Part shown: positions 43,630 to 53,067 of the stretch, one piece after another
Position numbering within the stretch: position 1 is the stretch's first letter
Layout: every line of letters starts with the position of its first letter
Source: JAJEBT01 sp965214975
GTDB taxonomy: Bacteria; Pseudomonadota; Alphaproteobacteria; MPNO01; UBA830
DNA: 64,000 nt
Assembly (NCBI GenBank): GCA_965214975.1
Contig: OZ244055.1
Coordinates: forward strand, 3,162,001 to 3,226,000
Direction of reading: 5' to 3'
Notes under the pieces: generated by a model
Told to the model about the DNA's origin: nothing
The model's input: the letters and a program-made list of their open reading frames with translations, nothing else
The model's database searches: none
Made by a program: the position numbers and the translations under genes

Positions 43630-45834
43630 ATGCCAAAGCAGATGCTCATCGACGCCAGCCACGAGGAGGAGATCCGGGTTGTCGTCGCGTCGGGCACCCA
43701 GATCGACGAGTACGACATTCAGACGGCGTTCAGGAAACAGATCAGGAGCAACATCTATCTGGCCAAGATCGTGCGGGTGGAACCGTCGCTCCAGGCGGCG
43801 TTCGTCGACTACGGCGGCGACCGCCACGGTTTCCTGTCGTTCAACGACATCCATCCGGACTACTACCAGATCCCGATCGAGGATCGCCGAAAGCTGCTGG
43901 AGGAGCAGGAGACGCTCAAGCGCAGCGACCGCGCCGCGCAGGAGCGCCTCGAGGAAATCGACGGGGGCATCGCCGACGATGACCTCGATCTCGACGACGA
44001 GAACGGAGACGAGAGCGCCGAGGCCAAGGCCGGCCCGGATGAGGATGAGGATGAGGCCGACGACGAGGGTGACGGGGAGGACGTCGCCGAAGCCGGGGAG
44101 GCCGAGAGCGCGGCGCCCGCGCCCGCGGCATCCAAGAAGAGTTTCCGGCGCTACAAGATCCAGGAGGTCATCAAGCCTCAGCAGATCATCCTCGTTCAGG
44201 TGCTCAAGGAGGCGCGCGGAACGAAGGGCGCCGCGCTGACGACCTTCATCTCGCTGCCCGGCCGCTATTGCGTGCTGATGCCCAACGCGCTGCGCACCGG
44301 AGGCATCTCGCGACGGATCACCAATCCGAAGGAACGCAACAAACTGCGCGACACGCTGGCGGCCCTGGAGATTCCCCAGGGCATGGGGCTGATCATCAGG
44401 ACCGCCGGGATCAAGCGCACCAAGGCCGAGATCCGGCGGGATCTGGAGTTCCTGCTGCGGACCTGGGACGAGGTGCGCGAGGTCACCCTGTCGTCGATCG
44501 CTCCCTGTCTCGTCTACGAGGAGGGCGACATCGTCAAGCGTTCGATCCGCGACGTTTTCACCAAGGAGATCGACAAGGTTCTGATCGAGGGGCCTGAAAC
44601 CTACCGGACCGCCAAGCAGTTCATGCAGCTGATGATGCCGAGCCAGGCCAGGCGCGTTCAGCGCTACACGGAAACCGACGTTTCCATTTTCCAGCGCCAC
44701 AAGATCGAGCAGCAGCTCGAGGCGCTGTACAAGCCGACGGTCAGGCTCAAGTCGGGCGGTTCCCTGGTGATCAACCAGACCGAGGCGCTGGTGGCGATCG
44801 ACGTCAATTCCGGACGCTCGACCGGCCAGCGCAACGCCGAGGAGACCGCTCTCAAGACCAATCTCGAGGCGGCGGACGAGATCGCCCGTCAGCTTCGGCT
44901 GCGCGATCTGGCCGGACTGATCGTCATCGACTTCATCGACATGGACGAGAACCGGAACGTTCGCAAGGTCGAACGCCGCGCGCGTGAAGCCCTCAAGAAC
45001 GATCGGGCGCGCCTGAAGACGGGGCGCATCAGCGAGTTCGGGCTGATGGAACTGTCCCGGCAGCGGATGCGCCCGAGCCTGATCGAGAGCAGTTCCGACA
45101 TCTGTCCGCACTGCCAGGGCACCGGCCATGTCCTGTCGCCGGAAACCCTGGCTCTGCGGCTGATCCGCGCCATCGAGGAGGAGGCCGCGCGCAAGCCGTC
45201 GGAGGAGATCAAGGTCTTCGTCTCGACCGAGCTGGCGATCCATGTCCTGAACCACAAGCGGGGAATGCTGGGCGCCCTTGAAAGCCAGCACGGTCTGAAG
45301 GTCGTCCTGCAGATCGACGACAGCGCGGCCGCGCCCGAGTTCCGCTTCGAATCCGTGCCGTCACCGAGGAAGGGGGCGGGCAAACGTGCCGACGGGCAGC
45401 AGTCCGGCGCCGAGGCCTCTTCCGGAAAGTCGGGCCGCAAGCGCGGACGTCGGCGCAAGAACGATGGCGATGTCGAAAAGGACGGGGACGGTGGCAAACA
45501 GGTCGAGGCCGCCGAGGAATCCGTGGCCGCCGCGCCTGACGGCGAGAAGCCGAAGCGGCCCCGCCGGCGCCGCAGGCGGCGCAAGTCCGCCAACGGCGAG
45601 GCGGCGCCGGCCGCAACGCCGGCCGACGCTCCCATGCCGGAAGTCACGCTTGACCCTGAACCGCTCGATCCCGTGCCCGTGGATCACGCACCGGTTGCCG
45701 CCGAGCCGGCGGCGCCTGCGGTCGCCCAGGAAAGCGCGGCGCAGACCATGCCGCCGCCGTCCGATCGGGAAAGCGGCGAGGAGCCCGCCGGGAAATCCGG
45801 CCGGCGCGGCTGGTGGAGACGGTCCGCGGAATAG
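43630..45834 (+). CDS. rne: Ribonuclease E
   Basis: A 734-residue endoribonuclease that starts mRNA decay and matures rRNA and tRNA. The S1 domain begins at F-R-K-Q-I-R-S-N-I-Y-L near residue 34 and is interrupted by an acidic insert (about residues 110-170, rich in D and E), as in many Alphaproteobacteria. Catalytic Asp residues lie in A-I-D-V-N-S-G near residue 398 and I-V-I-D-F-I-D-M near residue 435; the zinc link is C-P-H-C near residue 493. After residue 575 the tail is disordered and has two Arg-rich RNA-binding runs, then a Pro/Ala-rich end, matching a degradosome scaffold. Confidence 0.96.
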   Translation: MPKQMLIDASHEEEIRVVVASGTQIDEYDIQTAFRKQIRSNIYLAKIVRVEPSLQAAFVDYGGDRHGFLSFNDIHPDYYQIPIEDRRKLLEEQETLKRSDRAAQERLEEIDGGIADDDLDLDDENGDESAEAKAGPDEDEDEADDEGDGEDVAEAGEAESAAPAPAASKKSFRRYKIQEVIKPQQIILVQVLKEARGTKGAALTTFISLPGRYCVLMPNALRTGGISRRITNPKERNKLRDTLAALEIPQGMGLIIRTAGIKRTKAEIRRDLEFLLRTWDEVREVTLSSIAPCLVYEEGDIVKRSIRDVFTKEIDKVLIEGPETYRTAKQFMQLMMPSQARRVQRYTETDVSIFQRHKIEQQLEALYKPTVRLKSGGSLVINQTEALVAIDVNSGRSTGQRNAEETALKTNLEAADEIARQLRLRDLAGLIVIDFIDMDENRNVRKVERRAREALKNDRARLKTGRISEFGLMELSRQRMRPSLIESSSDICPHCQGTGHVLSPETLALRLIRAIEEEAARKPSEEIKVFVSTELAIHVLNHKRGMLGALESQHGLKVVLQIDDSAAAPEFRFESVPSPRKGAGKRADGQQSGAEASSGKSGRKRGRRRKNDGDVEKDGDGGKQVEAAEESVAAAPDGEKPKRPRRRRRRRKSANGEAAPAATPADAPMPEVTLDPEPLDPVPVDHAPVAAEPAAPAVAQESAAQTMPPPSDRESGEEPAGKSGRRGWWRRSAE

Positions 45835-45845
45835 GGGATCTCGTG

Positions 45846-45865
45846 GCGCCGGCAGCGTCCGGCGC
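45846..45865 (+). terminator. Hairpin after rne
   Basis: GCGCCGG (45846-45852) pairs with CCGGCGC (45859-45865) around a 6-nt loop, 11 nt after the rne stop. No T-run follows. Confidence 0.4.
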
Positions 45866-46372
45866 GCTTGCCCGGAACTGTTGCCGTAGCCGGCAGGGAC
45901 GCTGCGGATCCGGCCGGGCTCGATGCGAGGTGGCCCCGGTTCGTCGGACAGCCCGGAGGCGGGGTCACGGTGCATTGCGGATCCGTGGGCAAGGCGCGTG
46001 GCCGCTTGCCCGTCATGTCCGCAGGCGGGCCGTCCCGGCAGGCCTCGGCCGGCGTCCGCTCTCCCGCCGCCGAGCGACGGCGTTGTGGAAGCCGGTCCGG
46101 TCGGCGGTCTCGTGGAGGCGGATCGCCTCGGGCCCGAGATCCAGCACGCCGCGTTGTCCGCCAAGGTCTCTTCCTTGGCCGCGGACTTCGGCGCCACGCT
46201 CGACCGCATTGACGCCGCCCGACCGGCACCGAAGGAAGACGAAAGGCCGATCGAACCGCGAGGGGCGCGGAACCCCGGGATGGATCGCGGTCCGCGCCGG
46301 AGAGCGGCCCGAAGCGGTGTCGGGCCCGCGCCTTGGCGGCACCATGCAGGCTGGCGCAGCCCCGCATTCAGA
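45866..46372. other. Intergenic region between rne and the convergent aminotransferase
   Basis: About 500 nt. A stretch on the plus strand around 46070-46260 reads like protein (G-V-V-E-A-G-P-V-G-G-L-V-E-A-D-R-L then S-S-L-A-A-D-F-G-A-T-L-D) but has no start codon in frame and no family I know. It may be a gene remnant. Nothing else is seen. Confidence 0.3.
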
Positions 46373-47530
46373 TCATTTGTCGACCCACTGCCGGATCCGC
46401 CGTGCCGCCTCGGTCATCGTTTCCGTGGTTCCGGCAAAGGAGATCCGGGCCGTCGTGCGACCGCGGCTGACGTCGAAATCCGTCCCGGGCGCGATCGCCA
46501 CGCCCGTCTCTCCCAGCAGCCTGTCGCAGAACGTCTCGCTGTCGTTCGTCAGCCTGCCCAGATCCGCATAGAGGTAGAACGCGCCGTCGACCGGAGCGGG
46601 AATGTCGATCCCGGCCTTGGGCAGTTCCCGCAGCAGGATGTCCCGGTTGGCCGCGTAGCGCGCCACGTTGGCGTCGAGTTCCGCGCCGCAGTCCAGGGCG
46701 GCGAGGGCCGCATGCTGCGAGATGGCCGGCGGGGAGATGAAAAGGTTCTGGGCGAGGCGCTCGACAGGCCCGCACAGATCCTCGGGAACCACCATCCATC
46801 CGATCCGCCATCCGGTCATCGAGTAGTATTTCGAGAAGCTGTTCAGCACGAGGGCGCTGCCGGTGAACTCGAGGGCGGTCCTGCATTCCAGCTCGTAGCT
46901 GATGCCGTGATAGATCTCGTCGGAGACCAGCCGGATGCCGCGGTCCTCGCAATGGTCCGCGAGAGCCTTGAGACTGTCGCCGGACAGCATCGTGCCGGTG
47001 GGATTGGCGGGGCTGGCGACAATGACGCCTCCCAGCTCTCCGCCGCAGCGGTCAAGCAGTGCCGGCGTGATCTGGTAGCGGTCGCCGGCCGTCACGGGTA
47101 TGTCGACGGCTTCCAGCCCCAGCGCGGCCAGGATGTTGCGATAGGCCGGATAGCCCGGTGCCGCGAGAGCGACCCGCGTTCCCGCGCGGAAGGCGGCGAG
47201 GAACCCGAGGGCGAACCCGGCCGAGGAACCCGTGGTGACGGCGATCCGGTCCGGCGGGATCTCGACGCCGTACGTGTCCCGGTAGTGGCGGGCGATGCGG
47301 ACCCGGAGGCTGTCGGTTCCCAGCGCCTCCGTGTAGCCGAGCGTGCTCGTCGCCAGCGCCTCGCGGGCCGCGGCCAGCGCCCCTTCGGGGGCCGGGGTGG
47401 CGGGCTGGCCCACTTCGAGATGAAGCACCTCGCGCCCCTCGGCTTCCATGCGGTTGGCCCGGTCCATGACGTCGAGCACGATGAACGGGCGTACCGCGTC
47501 CAGCCGTGCCGGTTCGAGAGAGGGATTCAT
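46373..47530 (-). CDS. Class I/II pyridoxal-phosphate aminotransferase
   Basis: A 385-residue fold-type I aminotransferase. The cofactor lysine is in N-S-F-S-K-Y-Y-S-M-T-G-W-R-I-G-W near residue 234; S-P-A-N-P-T-G-T-M near residue 171 and V-S-D-E-I-Y-H-G-I near residue 203 are the standard Asn and Asp/Tyr contacts; R-I-S-F-A-G near residue 365 is the substrate Arg region. It belongs to the aspartate/aromatic-type subgroup; the amino donor and acceptor cannot be told. It is divergent from the M48 protease gene. Confidence 0.92.
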   Translation of the reverse strand: MNPSLEPARLDAVRPFIVLDVMDRANRMEAEGREVLHLEVGQPATPAPEGALAAAREALATSTLGYTEALGTDSLRVRIARHYRDTYGVEIPPDRIAVTTGSSAGFALGFLAAFRAGTRVALAAPGYPAYRNILAALGLEAVDIPVTAGDRYQITPALLDRCGGELGGVIVASPANPTGTMLSGDSLKALADHCEDRGIRLVSDEIYHGISYELECRTALEFTGSALVLNSFSKYYSMTGWRIGWMVVPEDLCGPVERLAQNLFISPPAISQHAALAALDCGAELDANVARYAANRDILLRELPKAGIDIPAPVDGAFYLYADLGRLTNDSETFCDRLLGETGVAIAPGTDFDVSRGRTTARISFAGTTETMTEAARRIRQWVDK

Positions 47531-47638
47531 GGCGAATGCTCGGCGGAAGACCTTGGGGCGAGCGCGAGGGCGGATCCGTTCCGACGGGTTCAGCCGTTCC
47601 GCGGTCGGGGAGCGGAACGGATCCGCGCTCGCGGGGAT

Positions 47639-47667
47639 TTGACGGGCAAGGGCGGGGTTCCTACCCT
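47639..47667 (+). promoter_or_regulatory. Promoter of the M48 protease gene
   Basis: -35 TTGACG (47639-47644), 17-nt spacer, -10-like TACCCT (47662-47667). The leader would be about 45 nt. Confidence 0.45.
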
Positions 47668-47719
47668 TGTTTGCACCGCATCAGCGTCATTCGCAGCCTC
47701 TTTCGGTTGCGCCGGAGCC

Positions 47720-49108
47720 ATGTTCGTGCACACGAAGTTGTCCCGCGCAGCGCTCGCGCTTGCGCTTCTCGCGGCCCCCTTGGCAGAACCGCCCTCGGCG
47801 CAGGGTCTGATTCGTGACGCGGAGATCGAGAATACCATAGACGGCTGGGTGGGGCCACTGGTCGAGAACGCCGGCTTCCAGAAGAGCGAGGTCCGGTTTC
47901 ACATCATCCCGAACCCCAGGGTCAACGCGTTCGTCACCGGCGGCAAGCAGATCTTCCTGACCACCGGCCTGCTGGCCAGCAGCGCGCATCCCGGCCAGGT
48001 CATGGGTGTCGTCGCGCACGAGCTCGGCCACATCACCGGGGGCCATCTGGTGCGCCTGAGCACCGCGGCGCAGGATGCCGGGTTTCTCCAGGCGGTGGGC
48101 GTGCTGATCGGTGCGGCGGGCGGCATCGCGAGCGGTGAGGGGGACGCGATCCTGGCCGGCGTGCTGATGGGGCAGAATCTCGCCGAGCGCAGTTTCACGA
48201 CCTTCACCCGCGCCCAGGAGCGTTCGGCGGATCAGGTCGCCGTCGACCTTCTCGACAAGGTCGGGGTCTCTTCGCGCGGCCTGCTCGAACTCATGGAAAC
48301 TCTCGAGAACCGGGAGCTGCTGGCGCCGAACCAGCGGGATCCCTACCTCCGGACCCACCCCCTTACCCGGGACAGGATCAGTTTCGTGGAGAACCACGTC
48401 CGGTCGTCGGCGGGCGGCCGGACGTTCAGCGCCGCCGACCTGCTTGCCCACCGCCGCGTGGTTGCCAAGCTGAAGGGGTTTCTCGACGTTCCCGAACGGA
48501 CTCTGAGAGCGTACCGGGAGTCGGATGATTCGGTCGAGGCGCGGTATGCCCGCTCGATCGCTCTCTACCGTTCCGCGAGGCTCGACGAGGCGTTGGAACT
48601 GATCGACGGACTGATATCCGAAGCGCCGGACGATCCGTACTACCCGGAACTGCGCGGCCAGGTGCTGTTCGAGAACGGGCGGATGGCGGAAGCCCGCAGG
48701 GACTACGAGCGATCTCTCCGGCTGCTTCCCGACGAGCCGCTGTTTCTTGCAGGGCTCGCGCATGTCTACCTCGAACTCGGCCGTTCCGAACTCACGGGCA
48801 AGGCCGTCGGACTTCTCGAAAAGGCCGTCCGGAAGGACCGGATGATGGCGACGGCGTGGCGGCTTTCCGCGATCGCCTACGGTCGGGCCGGCAAGCTCGG
48901 ACTGTCCGCGTTGTCGTCCGCGGAACACGCTCTGCTCGCCGGCCGCCGCGAACAGGCGGCGTATCACGCCAGGAAGGCCTTGCGCCTGCTGCCGGCCGGG
49001 AGTCCGGCGCGGCTTCGGGCCCGGGACATTTTCGTCCATACCGATCCCGCCGCCGCGAAAGCGGAAGCGGACTCCGGGAAGCGCGAACGAAAGGCGCCCG
49101 TGCGGTAG
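47720..49108 (+). CDS. M48 family periplasmic metalloprotease with TPR domain (BepA-like)
   Basis: A 462-residue exported protease and chaperone for outer-membrane assembly. Signal peptide at residues 1-27 (A-L-A-L-A-L-L-A-A-P). The zinc motif is H-E-L-G-H near residue 98, the third ligand Glu lies in Q-E-R-S-A-D-Q-V-A near residue 170, and H-P-L-T-R-D-R near residue 215 is typical. Residues 270-450 form TPR-like repeats (R-S-A-R-L-D-E-A-L-E-L-I; N-G-R-M-A-E-A-R-R-D-Y). The 462-residue length and the M48 plus TPR order match BepA. It converges on maiA. Confidence 0.92.
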   Translation: MFVHTKLSRAALALALLAAPLAEPPSAQGLIRDAEIENTIDGWVGPLVENAGFQKSEVRFHIIPNPRVNAFVTGGKQIFLTTGLLASSAHPGQVMGVVAHELGHITGGHLVRLSTAAQDAGFLQAVGVLIGAAGGIASGEGDAILAGVLMGQNLAERSFTTFTRAQERSADQVAVDLLDKVGVSSRGLLELMETLENRELLAPNQRDPYLRTHPLTRDRISFVENHVRSSAGGRTFSAADLLAHRRVVAKLKGFLDVPERTLRAYRESDDSVEARYARSIALYRSARLDEALELIDGLISEAPDDPYYPELRGQVLFENGRMAEARRDYERSLRLLPDEPLFLAGLAHVYLELGRSELTGKAVGLLEKAVRKDRMMATAWRLSAIAYGRAGKLGLSALSSAEHALLAGRREQAAYHARKALRLLPAGSPARLRARDIFVHTDPAAAKAEADSGKRERKAPVR

Positions 49109-49136
49109 TCGGCCGCCGTGTCCTCCGGCCCGCCGC

Positions 49137-49775
49137 TCAACCGTCGGGCTGCCTGGATGGCTGGGCGAGGTCGAACGCCTCCAGGGCCATGCAGGATGCG
49201 AAAATCTCCGTCACCCTGGGGTAACCGGCGAGATCGCATTCGTAGCGTTGGGCGTTGAAGATCTGCGGAACCAGGCAGATGTCGGCAAGTCCCGGCGCAT
49301 CTCCGTGACAGAACCGTCCCGTCGCCTCGTCGCCGGCGAGATGCGCCTCGAGCGTCCCGAGGCCGCGGGCGATCCAGTGATGGTACCAGGTGACGTTGAC
49401 GGCCTGCTTCTCGAGCTTCAGTTCGGCGGCGAGGAACTTGAGGACTTCGAGATTGTTGAGGGGGTGGATGTCGCAGGCGATGATGTCGGCCAGCCCCCGC
49501 ACACGGGCCCGGCCGGCCGCGTCCGGAGGCAGAAACGGCGGGTCGGGATGGCGTTCCTCGAGATACTCCAGGATCGCCATGGACTGGCAGAGAACCAGAT
49601 CCCCGTCCACCAGCGTCGGCACGCGACCCTGGGGGTTGACCGCCAGGTAGGCCTCGCCGAACTGCTCGCCGTCGGGCAGGCTGATCGAGACGTGCTCGCA
49701 GGCGAGTCTCTTCAGATTGACGGCGATGCGCACCCGGAACGCAGCCGAGGAGCGCGAGAATCCGTAGAGTTTCAT
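49137..49775 (-). CDS. maiA: Maleylacetoacetate isomerase (zeta-class GST)
   Basis: A 212-residue glutathione transferase-fold protein. The zeta-class motif S-R-S-S-A-A-F-R-V-R-I-A-V-N-L-K at residues 7-22 holds the active-site Ser pair and Arg, and N-P-Q-G-R-V-P-T-L near residue 49 and S-M-A-I-L-E-Y-L-E near residue 66 bind glutathione. It would turn maleylacetoacetate, made by HmgA, into fumarylacetoacetate for FahA, whose genes lie 43 kb away in this window. The ATG at 49775 is used; the frame upstream to 49844 has no family signal. Confidence 0.9.
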   Translation of the reverse strand: MKLYGFSRSSAAFRVRIAVNLKRLACEHVSISLPDGEQFGEAYLAVNPQGRVPTLVDGDLVLCQSMAILEYLEERHPDPPFLPPDAAGRARVRGLADIIACDIHPLNNLEVLKFLAAELKLEKQAVNVTWYHHWIARGLGTLEAHLAGDEATGRFCHGDAPGLADICLVPQIFNAQRYECDLAGYPRVTEIFASCMALEAFDLAQPSRQPDG

Positions 49776-49997
49776 GAAACCTGCCTCCGGTGACCGGCGG
49801 TTCGTCGGGGATCGGCCCGAACCGAGGTCTCCTGTTTCCCGCATTCCGCCGAACAGTGCAACATCCGTGAAAGGCGCCGGACCCCTTGCCGCACGGTCCG
49901 CCGCCTCCGGATTCCCGCCGCCGCGTGCGCTGCCCGCAAGCGCCGTTTCACGGTTTTCCGCATGTCGGGACCGCCCGACCGTTTTCAGGCCGGACTC

Positions 49998-51134
49998 TCA
50001 GACGTAGTGCTCGGCAAGCGGCGGGAAGCCGTTGAAGCCGACCGAGGCGTAGGTCGCGGTGTAGGCGCCGGCGGACAGGATGTCGACGCGGTCGCCCGCT
50101 TCGAGGGCCGTGGGAAGTTCGTAGCCGGCGGCGTCGTAGAGCACGTCGATCTCGTCGCAGGTCGGGCCGGCGAGCACCACCGGCCCCGTCGGACCGCCGT
50201 CACGGGGCGTGGCGATGCGGTAGCGGATCGCCTCGCCGAGCGTTTCGGCGAGCCCGCCGAACTTGCCGATGTCCAGAAAGATCCAGCGCCGCCGGGGCTC
50301 GCGGGACTTTTCGGCGATCAGCACGATTTCCGACCGGATGACGCCGGCCTCGGCGACGACCGCCCGTCCGGGCTCGGCGATGACACGCGGGGGTTCGGTC
50401 CCGAAATGGCGTGCGAGCGACGCGCGGATCTCCTCCCCGTACGCCGCCGGCCGCGCGACATCGTCGCGGTAGCGCGCCGGAAACCCGCCGCCGATGTTCA
50501 GAAGATCGAGCCGGACGCCGCGGGCCGCAAGGTCGGAGAAGATGTCTGCGGCGCGCGCGATCCCGATATCCCAGCGGGCGGGAAGCGTTTGCTGCGACCC
50601 CACGTGAAACGACACCCCCGCCGGCCTGAGCCCGAGACCGCCGGCCTCCTCCAGGAAGTCGGCGGCGCTCGACGCCGGGCAGCCGAACTTCCGCGACAGC
50701 GGCCATTCGGCGCCCTCGGGCTCCATGAAGATGCGGCAGAAGGCCGCCGCGCCCGGGGCCGCGGCCGCGAGCTTGCGCAGTTCGGCGCGGCTGTCGTAGG
50801 CGAACAGCCGGACGCCCCGCGCGTGCGCCTCGGCGATGTCGCGCTCCTTCTTGGCGACGTTGCCGTAGGCGATCCGGTCCGGCGCGATCCCGAGGTCGAG
50901 GCAGCGGCGGATCTCCCCGATGCTGGACGCGTCGAAACGCGCCCCGAGATCCCGGAGCCGCGCCAGGATTTCCGCCGCCGGGTTCGCCTTGACCGCGTAG
51001 AACAGCTCGGCCGGAGACAGGGTCGCGGACAGGGTCCGGTAGCGCGATTCGACGACGTCGAGATCGACCACCAGAAACGGCGTCTCGACGCTCTCGTCGC
51101 GCAGGAACTCGCGGATTTTCGCGCTGGGAACCAT
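49998..51134 (-). CDS. Ornithine/lysine decarboxylase-like (fold-type III PLP enzyme)
   Basis: A 378-residue alanine-racemase-fold decarboxylase of the eukaryotic-type ODC group. The PLP lysine is K49 in F-Y-A-V-K-A-N-P; H-V-G-S-Q near residue 177, G-G-G-F-P near residue 215 and E-P-G-R near residue 255 bind PLP; G-P-T-C-D-E-I-D near residue 326 holds the catalytic Cys and substrate Asp. It makes putrescine and possibly cadaverine. The last strand Y-A-S-V-G-F-N-G-F is typical. It sits 222 nt upstream of maiA on the same strand. Confidence 0.93.
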   Translation of the reverse strand: MVPSAKIREFLRDESVETPFLVVDLDVVESRYRTLSATLSPAELFYAVKANPAAEILARLRDLGARFDASSIGEIRRCLDLGIAPDRIAYGNVAKKERDIAEAHARGVRLFAYDSRAELRKLAAAAPGAAAFCRIFMEPEGAEWPLSRKFGCPASSAADFLEEAGGLGLRPAGVSFHVGSQQTLPARWDIGIARAADIFSDLAARGVRLDLLNIGGGFPARYRDDVARPAAYGEEIRASLARHFGTEPPRVIAEPGRAVVAEAGVIRSEIVLIAEKSREPRRRWIFLDIGKFGGLAETLGEAIRYRIATPRDGGPTGPVVLAGPTCDEIDVLYDAAGYELPTALEAGDRVDILSAGAYTATYASVGFNGFPPLAEHYV

Positions 51135-51243
51135 GCGACACGCCGCATCGGGCCGGAGGGGAACAGCGTTGTAGTCGGTGACCCCCGCCGAAGCAAAGGA
51201 GTTTCGCGGCCCCTCCGGCGCCCCCGGGCGGCCGGCCGCCTCC

Positions 51244-51951
51244 TTACCAGTACACCCGGTAGCCGTCGGTGCCCGGCAGGGCGTGGCCTTGCAGCGTGAC
51301 CCGCATGTCGTCGGGCCGCATGTCCTCCCGCGCCGGCGCGATGCGGTGCAGCAGCAGCCCCGAATGGCACAGCATCGCCCCGGCGCGGTAGGCGATGTAG
51401 TCGGGTTCGGTGTCGAGACAGAGTTGCTCCCGTTCGTCCGGCGGCAGCGCGTCGTAGTCGGTCTTGCTGAGATCCCACGTCTGCAGGCCCGCTCCGGCGT
51501 GGGGGAGCCTGACCGCGAGCGTGAAGGAGACCGGCCGCGAGAAGTCCCGCGCGCCGTCCCACTTCAGCCCCTCGAACTGGAGGTCGAAATGGATCCGCCC
51601 GAGCGGGCGCTTGAACGTCTCGTGCGCCAGAAAGACGTGGAAACCGGGCCGTCCCGCGAGCGGCTCGAACTTCGCCGGCGCGCCGAGATGTCCGGAGAGC
51701 GCCTCCAGCACCCGGTCGTGGAGCCAGCCGAACTCCCGTTCCAGAACGGGGTTGAGGGCCGCCGCCTGACGGTAGTACAGGTCCGGATCGTTCTCCGCGT
51801 CGAGATAGCTCGCGGCCCCGAGGGTGTAGAACGGCAGGCCGATGTGGCGCGCCGTCCAGTTCTCCCGGTTGGCGATCACCCGTTCGAGCGTGCAACTGCA
51901 TTCCTCCGGCGTGAGCAGCGGCAGGAGAGCGGGGGCCGTGTCGGTCATCAT
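51244..51951 (-). CDS. Putative Fe(II)/2-oxoglutarate-dependent oxygenase
   Basis: A 235-residue protein of no recognised family. It shows the metal and co-substrate pattern of this fold: H121-F-D123, then H202 and, ten residues later, R212. GGAGGAGG stands just before two consecutive ATG codons; the second (51948) gives better spacing. An RNA-like 177-nt element with a promoter (52084-52260) points into this gene, 133 nt upstream. A separate phytanoyl-CoA-type oxygenase lies at 54.5 kb. Confidence is limited to the fold. Confidence 0.6.
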   Translation of the reverse strand: MMTDTAPALLPLLTPEECSCTLERVIANRENWTARHIGLPFYTLGAASYLDAENDPDLYYRQAAALNPVLEREFGWLHDRVLEALSGHLGAPAKFEPLAGRPGFHVFLAHETFKRPLGRIHFDLQFEGLKWDGARDFSRPVSFTLAVRLPHAGAGLQTWDLSKTDYDALPPDEREQLCLDTEPDYIAYRAGAMLCHSGLLLHRIAPAREDMRPDDMRVTLQGHALPGTDGYRVYW

Positions 51952-52083
51952 GCCTCCTCCCGGGCGAGGCGCGCGAAGCGGATCGCGACCGCGGGCAAGC
52001 CGTAGATGCCCGGGAGGCCGCGCCGGTCCCGGCAGCGGCGCATCCGCTCCGCCTCGGCGCCGGTCCGGGAACTTTCGATCGTT

Positions 52084-52260
52084 CGAGCCACCTGCAGGAC
52101 TCCGCGTTCGAGGAGGATTCTCCCGCCGCGGCCGGCGGATTTTCCCGGAGCCGGACCGCTTTCCGGTTCTGTCGGGTTTGCGGCAACGTCGACAGGGAGG
52201 GCGGCCGCAAGTCCTCGGAACGGACATTATCCGGCTTCCGGCGGTCCGTTCAAGCCGACC
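52084..52260 (-). repeat. Dispersed 177-nt element, copy 2: candidate structured RNA with promoter
   Basis: The minus-strand counterpart of 26724-26901, about 70 percent identical by eye and one base shorter. It has the same -35 TTGAAC (52253-52248), 16-nt spacer and -10 GATAAT (52231-52226), the same three hairpins (for example CCGCC 52138-52134 with GGCGG 52127-52123) and the same end TGCAGGTGGCTCG. Differences fall in loops and in the outer pairs of the third stem, which is 4 bp here and 5 bp in copy 1. Confidence 0.6.
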
Positions 52261-53067
52261 TGTTTCCGTGGCTCGGGGGAGAACCCGGGCCGCCTCGCGG
52301 GAGGTGTCGCCGCTTCGTCACGGTTCCGGAACCCGCGTGCGCCGAGAGCGCTTTCCGGCGTTTCCACGGCCTGCCCGGCCGGTCGGGGACCGTGCGTCGC
52401 CGGCCCGAGCTGTCGTCGCCGGGGCGGTCTTCGACGTGCCGGCGACGCGTGCCCCGATCGGGTGTCCCGGGGCCGACGGGACGCTGCGTCGCCCGCGCGG
52501 CCGCCCGCGCAAGGGCGGGGAACGGTCCGGGGAGGCCGGCTCCGGACAACGCCGCCGCGGACGCCCGACGACCCGCCGAAAGCCCGCGATGCCGGCGGCG
52601 GACGGAACGCCGGGATCCGGGCCGCTTTCCCGAGCGCCTGCCGGCCGGAACGCTGCTTCCGGCGGGCGGGGTCGACGCGTGCCGCTACGGCGGCGGTTCC
52701 CGGAAAACCGGTCCGGCGCCGCCGCTCGAACGGGGAAACGAGGCGCCGGCTCGCCCGGGGATTCCCGTCGCGCTTGATCCGCGAGGTTTCCCGCGCCGGG
52801 CTTCGGCGGGAGCTCCTGCCCGGGAGACTCGCAAGCGGCTTGTTCGGTGGCGAGGGTCGGGAGCGTCGTGTAGTCTGCCGGCCGAGGTTCGTCCTGCGGA
52901 GTGGCGACGATGACGGGCAAGCGTTCTCGCGGTCGGGATGCGGACCGGACGCGTCCGCTTCCGTCGCGGTCGGAAACTTGGGAGGCGTCCGGGAACCCGG
53001 ACACGCCCCTCCGGCGGGGCGGTGTCCGTCGCGGCGGAATGCCGAAGCGCCTGTCCCCCCGGGAACC
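52261..53067. other. Long gene-poor region upstream of the kinase-like gene
   Basis: About 800 nt of very GC-rich sequence. Several long open frames cross it on both strands, but they are low in complexity (Arg, Pro, Ala, Gly) and match no family. I see no clear promoter or RNA. Confidence 0.35.

Noticed and set aside
52261..53067. Long open frames in the gap before the kinase-like gene
   Set aside because: They are low-complexity Arg/Pro/Ala translations with no recognisable domain and no plausible start site.
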